DNA of 6,916 nt from Dialister sp. UBA7295 (GTDB lineage Bacteria; Bacillota; Negativicutes; Veillonellales; Dialisteraceae): positions 1 through 6,916 of the forward strand of contig DKQZ01000061.1 in NCBI GenBank assembly GCA_002471975.1, written 5' to 3'. The notes under the pieces were generated by a model that saw nothing but the letters and a program-made list of their open reading frames with translations, ran no database searches and was not told the DNA's origin. Both the position numbers and the translations under genes were made by a program. Positions 5,927 through 6,916 of this stretch are shown one piece after another. The stretch's first letter is position 1. Each line of letters opens with the position of its first letter.

Positions 5927-6008
5927 AATGAAAGGAAACTGAAGGGGAATGGGCTTTTGTTTCGGGGATTGTCGGGGTTAGTTTCGGGGATGTCGGGGGT
6001 GTCGGGAA
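5927..6008 (+). repeat. G-rich module E, copy 1
   Basis: It begins ATGAAAGGAAACTGAAGG and continues with CTTTTGTTTCGGGG and repeated TCGGGG-type units. G-runs are at 5964-5967, 5974-5977, 5986-5989, 5995-5999 and 6004-6006, with loops of 6, 8, 5 and 4 bases, so a G-quadruplex is plausible though one loop exceeds seven. The core matches 6847-6905 almost perfectly. It runs directly into unit A copy 4. Confidence 0.75.
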
Positions 6009-6067
6009 GGCGGCGCCCTGCGGGCGCAAGTTTTTGATTTGGCCTTCGGCCCTTAACCGGGGTGAAT
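6009..6067 (+). repeat. Repeat unit A, copy 4
   Basis: Hairpin 1 is GCGCCC-TGC-GGGCGC and hairpin 2 is GGCC-TTC-GGCC. The third dyad is TTAACCGGGGTGAA. The AT-rich spacer reads TTTTTGATTT instead of the TTTATATATG type of the left cluster, so the right cluster forms a subfamily. Confidence 0.8.
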
Positions 6068-6080
6068 TTTTAACGAGGCA

Positions 6081-6137
6081 ATGAAAGGGAAACTGAAGGT
6101 CGAGATGACTTTTGTTTCGGGGAGCGGGGTGCGGGAA
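6081..6137 (+). repeat. G-rich module E, shortened copy
   Basis: It begins ATGAAAGGGAAACTGAAGG and contains ACTTTTGTTTCGGGG. It then has only GAGCGGGGTGCGGGAA before unit A copy 5, so most of the TCGGGG repeats of copy 1 are missing. The shared left part with 5927-5967 shows a common origin. Confidence 0.65.
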
Positions 6138-6194
6138 GGTGGCGCCCTGCGGGCGCGGAATTTTTGATTTGGCCTTCGGCCCTCAACCGGGGTG
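6138..6194 (+). repeat. Repeat unit A, copy 5
   Basis: Hairpin 1 is GCGCCC-TGC-GGGCGC and hairpin 2 is GGCC-TTC-GGCC. The spacer is GGAATTTTTGATTT. The tail CTCAACCGGGGTGG is close to those of copies 4 and 6. A 7-mer array follows shortly after. Confidence 0.8.
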
Positions 6195-6212
6195 GTTTTG
6201 ACAGCGTGGGAG

Positions 6213-6240
6213 GAATTGGGGATTAGGAATTAGGGATTAG
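6213..6240 (+). repeat. 7-bp tandem repeat, G-rich, right cluster
   Basis: There are four in-phase 7-mers: GAATTGG, GGATTAG, GAATTAG and GGATTAG. This is the same family as 79-106 and the reverse complement of the array at 692-733; a stretch of over 20 bases (6220-6241) is identical, inverted, to part of that array. The array stands directly before unit A copy 6. Confidence 0.8.
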
Positions 6241-6244
6241 GGTA

Positions 6245-6306
6245 GGTGGCGCCCTTGCGGGCGCAGAGTTTTGAATGTCGGCCTTTGGCCCTCAACCGGG
6301 GTGAAT
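6245..6306 (+). repeat. Repeat unit A, copy 6
   Basis: Hairpin 1 is GCGCCC-TTGC-GGGCGC and hairpin 2 is GGCC-TTT-GGCC. The loops differ from the other copies but both stems are intact. It is followed at once by unit B copy 3, repeating the A-B order of the left cluster. Confidence 0.8.
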
Positions 6307-6307
6307 A

Positions 6308-6406
6308 GGGATTAGTTTCAATTCGTAAAGATTGTCCAACATATTGATGAGTACCGGTAGTACACCCCTTCACCCTCGCTGCGCTCGGGAGCTTCCCCTC
6401 AAGGGG
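6308..6406 (+). repeat. Repeat unit B, copy 3
   Basis: It matches the left copies from GGGATTAGTTTCAATT to the GC-rich end CTTCCCCTCAAGGGG. The middle differs slightly (GATGAGTACCGGTAGTAC). The closing GGGCTG is replaced by GACGC, so the final AGC/GCT pairs of the dyad are lost. Confidence 0.8.
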
Positions 6407-6450
6407 ACGCTTGTTAGGTTGCGCGCTCTGTGGTTAGCCTAATTAACCTC

Positions 6451-6537
6451 AATGTACAGCTTCCCGGACGGAATGACATCACAGTTATTCATGATTATCT
6501 CATACAAAATGCGGCGCCTTTTACTGATGCGCCGCAC
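6451..6537 (+). repeat. Repeat unit D, copy 2
   Basis: It opens AATGTACAGCTTCCCGG and ends with the perfect stem GCGGCGC (6511-6517) and GCGCCGC (6529-6535) around the 11-base loop CTTTTACTGAT. The middle shares little with copy 1, while the ends are conserved. It comes after unit B, as in the left cluster. Confidence 0.7.
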
Positions 6538-6547
6538 CTTCCTGACA

Positions 6548-6588
6548 GTCCCGGGATTCCCGATAACCCCGAGATTCTCGATTCAAAG
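6548..6588 (-). repeat. Inverted, diverged G-rich module after unit D
   Basis: The minus strand reads TCGGGGTTATCGGGAATCCC, similar to the TCGGGGTTAG part of module E but in the opposite orientation. The position, directly after the unit D hairpin, is the same as that of the inverted 7-mer array at 692-733. The similarity is short, so the assignment is tentative. Confidence 0.4.
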
Positions 6589-6624
6589 GTTTTTATTCTT
6601 TTGGTTATCCTTTTCAAATCAGGA

Positions 6625-6736
6625 CAATTTAGAGTGATTATCCAACATACTGCCGGGTACCGGTAGTACACCCGCAACACCTGCTTCGGCGCGCCAACCT
6701 CCCCTGGTCAGGGGAGGTCCCGGAGCGTAGCGGAGG
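6625..6736 (+). repeat. Repeat unit B, hybrid copy 4
   Basis: The left part (GATTATCCAACATACTGCC to GGTAGTACACCC) matches unit B. The expected GC-rich end is replaced by a segment with the perfect 8-bp stem CCTCCCCT (6698-6705) and AGGGGAGG (6710-6717), followed by CCGGAGCGTAGCGGAGGGG. Read in reverse complement, that segment aligns to the normal end of unit B, so the end appears to be present in inverted form. Confidence 0.65.
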
Positions 6737-6785
6737 GGAAAGGGTCGTACGATCGTAAGCATCGAGAATGAGCTGAAAGGAAATC

Positions 6786-6837
6786 ATGAACCTCCTCAAG
6801 GGGGCTGGGGGACTGTGCCTCGGATGAGTAGGTTCAT
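6786..6837. repeat. 52-bp segment bounded by 8-bp inverted repeats
   Basis: ATGAACCT (6786-6793) and AGGTTCAT (6830-6837) are perfect inverted repeats. Between them lies a fragment of the unit B end, CCTCAAGGGGGCTG. The flanks, CTGAAAGGAAATC and AAAATGGCTTTTGTTTC, resemble the continuous left part of module E at 5927-5963, so the segment may interrupt a module E copy. Confidence 0.4.
6791..6808 (+). repeat. Fragment of the unit B end
   Basis: CCTCCTCAAGGGGGCTGG matches the last bases of unit B copies 1 and 2 (CCCCTCAAGGGGGCTG). The rest of the unit is absent, so it is a remnant. Confidence 0.45.
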
Positions 6838-6846
6838 CAGGATAAA

Positions 6847-6905
6847 ATGGCTTTTGTTTCGGGGATTGTCGGGGTTAGTTTCGGGGATATCGGGGGTGTC
6901 GGGAA
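6847..6905 (+). repeat. G-rich module E, copy 2
   Basis: The core from GGCTTTTGTTTCGGGG to GTGTCGGGAAGG differs from copy 1 by a single base (ATATC for ATGTC) over more than 50 bases. Such identity in non-coding DNA indicates a recent copy or ongoing gene conversion. It leads into unit A copy 7. Confidence 0.8.
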
Positions 6906-6916
6906 GGTGGCGCCCT
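6906..6916 (+). repeat. Repeat unit A, copy 7 (cut by window end)
   Basis: Only GGTGGCGCCCT is present, preceded by the same CGGGAA that leads into unit A copies 3, 4 and 5. The rest lies outside the window. Confidence 0.6.

Noticed and set aside
6430..6680. Short open frames on both strands in the right cluster
   Set aside because: They run across unit D, the inverted G-rich module and unit B, so they are translations of repeats.
5927..6916. tRNA, rRNA or insertion sequence in the right cluster
   Set aside because: No cloverleaf, no rRNA stretch and no transposase reading frame could be found.

Overview
The window carries two chromosomal protein genes, both on the minus strand, between two dense clusters of short palindromic and G-rich repeats. 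Balanced base composition, strong Shine-Dalgarno sequences, consensus TATAAT boxes and hairpin/T-tract terminators suggest a Firmicute. The intergenic repeat families make a gut Negativicute (Dialister-like) my best guess. That is recall-based inference; no marker gene here proves it.

Layout. 1-740: left repeat cluster. 755-794: terminator of gene 1. 845-4822 (minus): a 1325-residue cytosolic cyclic-di-GMP protein with GAF, degenerate GGDEF, intact EAL, PAS-like, PAS, intact GGDEF, PAS and PAS domains. 4823-4883: its leader and promoter. 4985-5020: terminator of gene 2. 5037-5744 (minus): an unrecognised 235-residue protein with a hydrophobic C-terminal tail, with its own promoter at 5791-5796. 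5858-5912: a nested cluster of four related 12-mers. 5927-6916: right repeat cluster, cut by the window end.

The two genes are separate transcription units, because each has its own promoter-like box and terminator. Gene 1 has the residues both to make (second GGDEF) and to degrade (EAL) c-di-GMP, with several sensory-type domains. Nothing in the sequence ties gene 2 to that pathway beyond adjacency.

The repeat clusters are the least ordinary part. They are built from a few modules that recur in a similar order: A (two small GC hairpins whose loops vary while the stems are kept), B (about 100 bp ending in a GC-rich dyad), D (a 7-bp stem with a conserved loop), and G-rich modules (7-mer tandem repeats resembling telomeric DNA, or TCGGGG-type repeats). 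G-rich modules tend to stand before A, and their reverse complements follow D. The composite therefore looks like a bounded, possibly non-autonomous mobile unit. No transposase, CRISPR array, tRNA or rRNA was seen.
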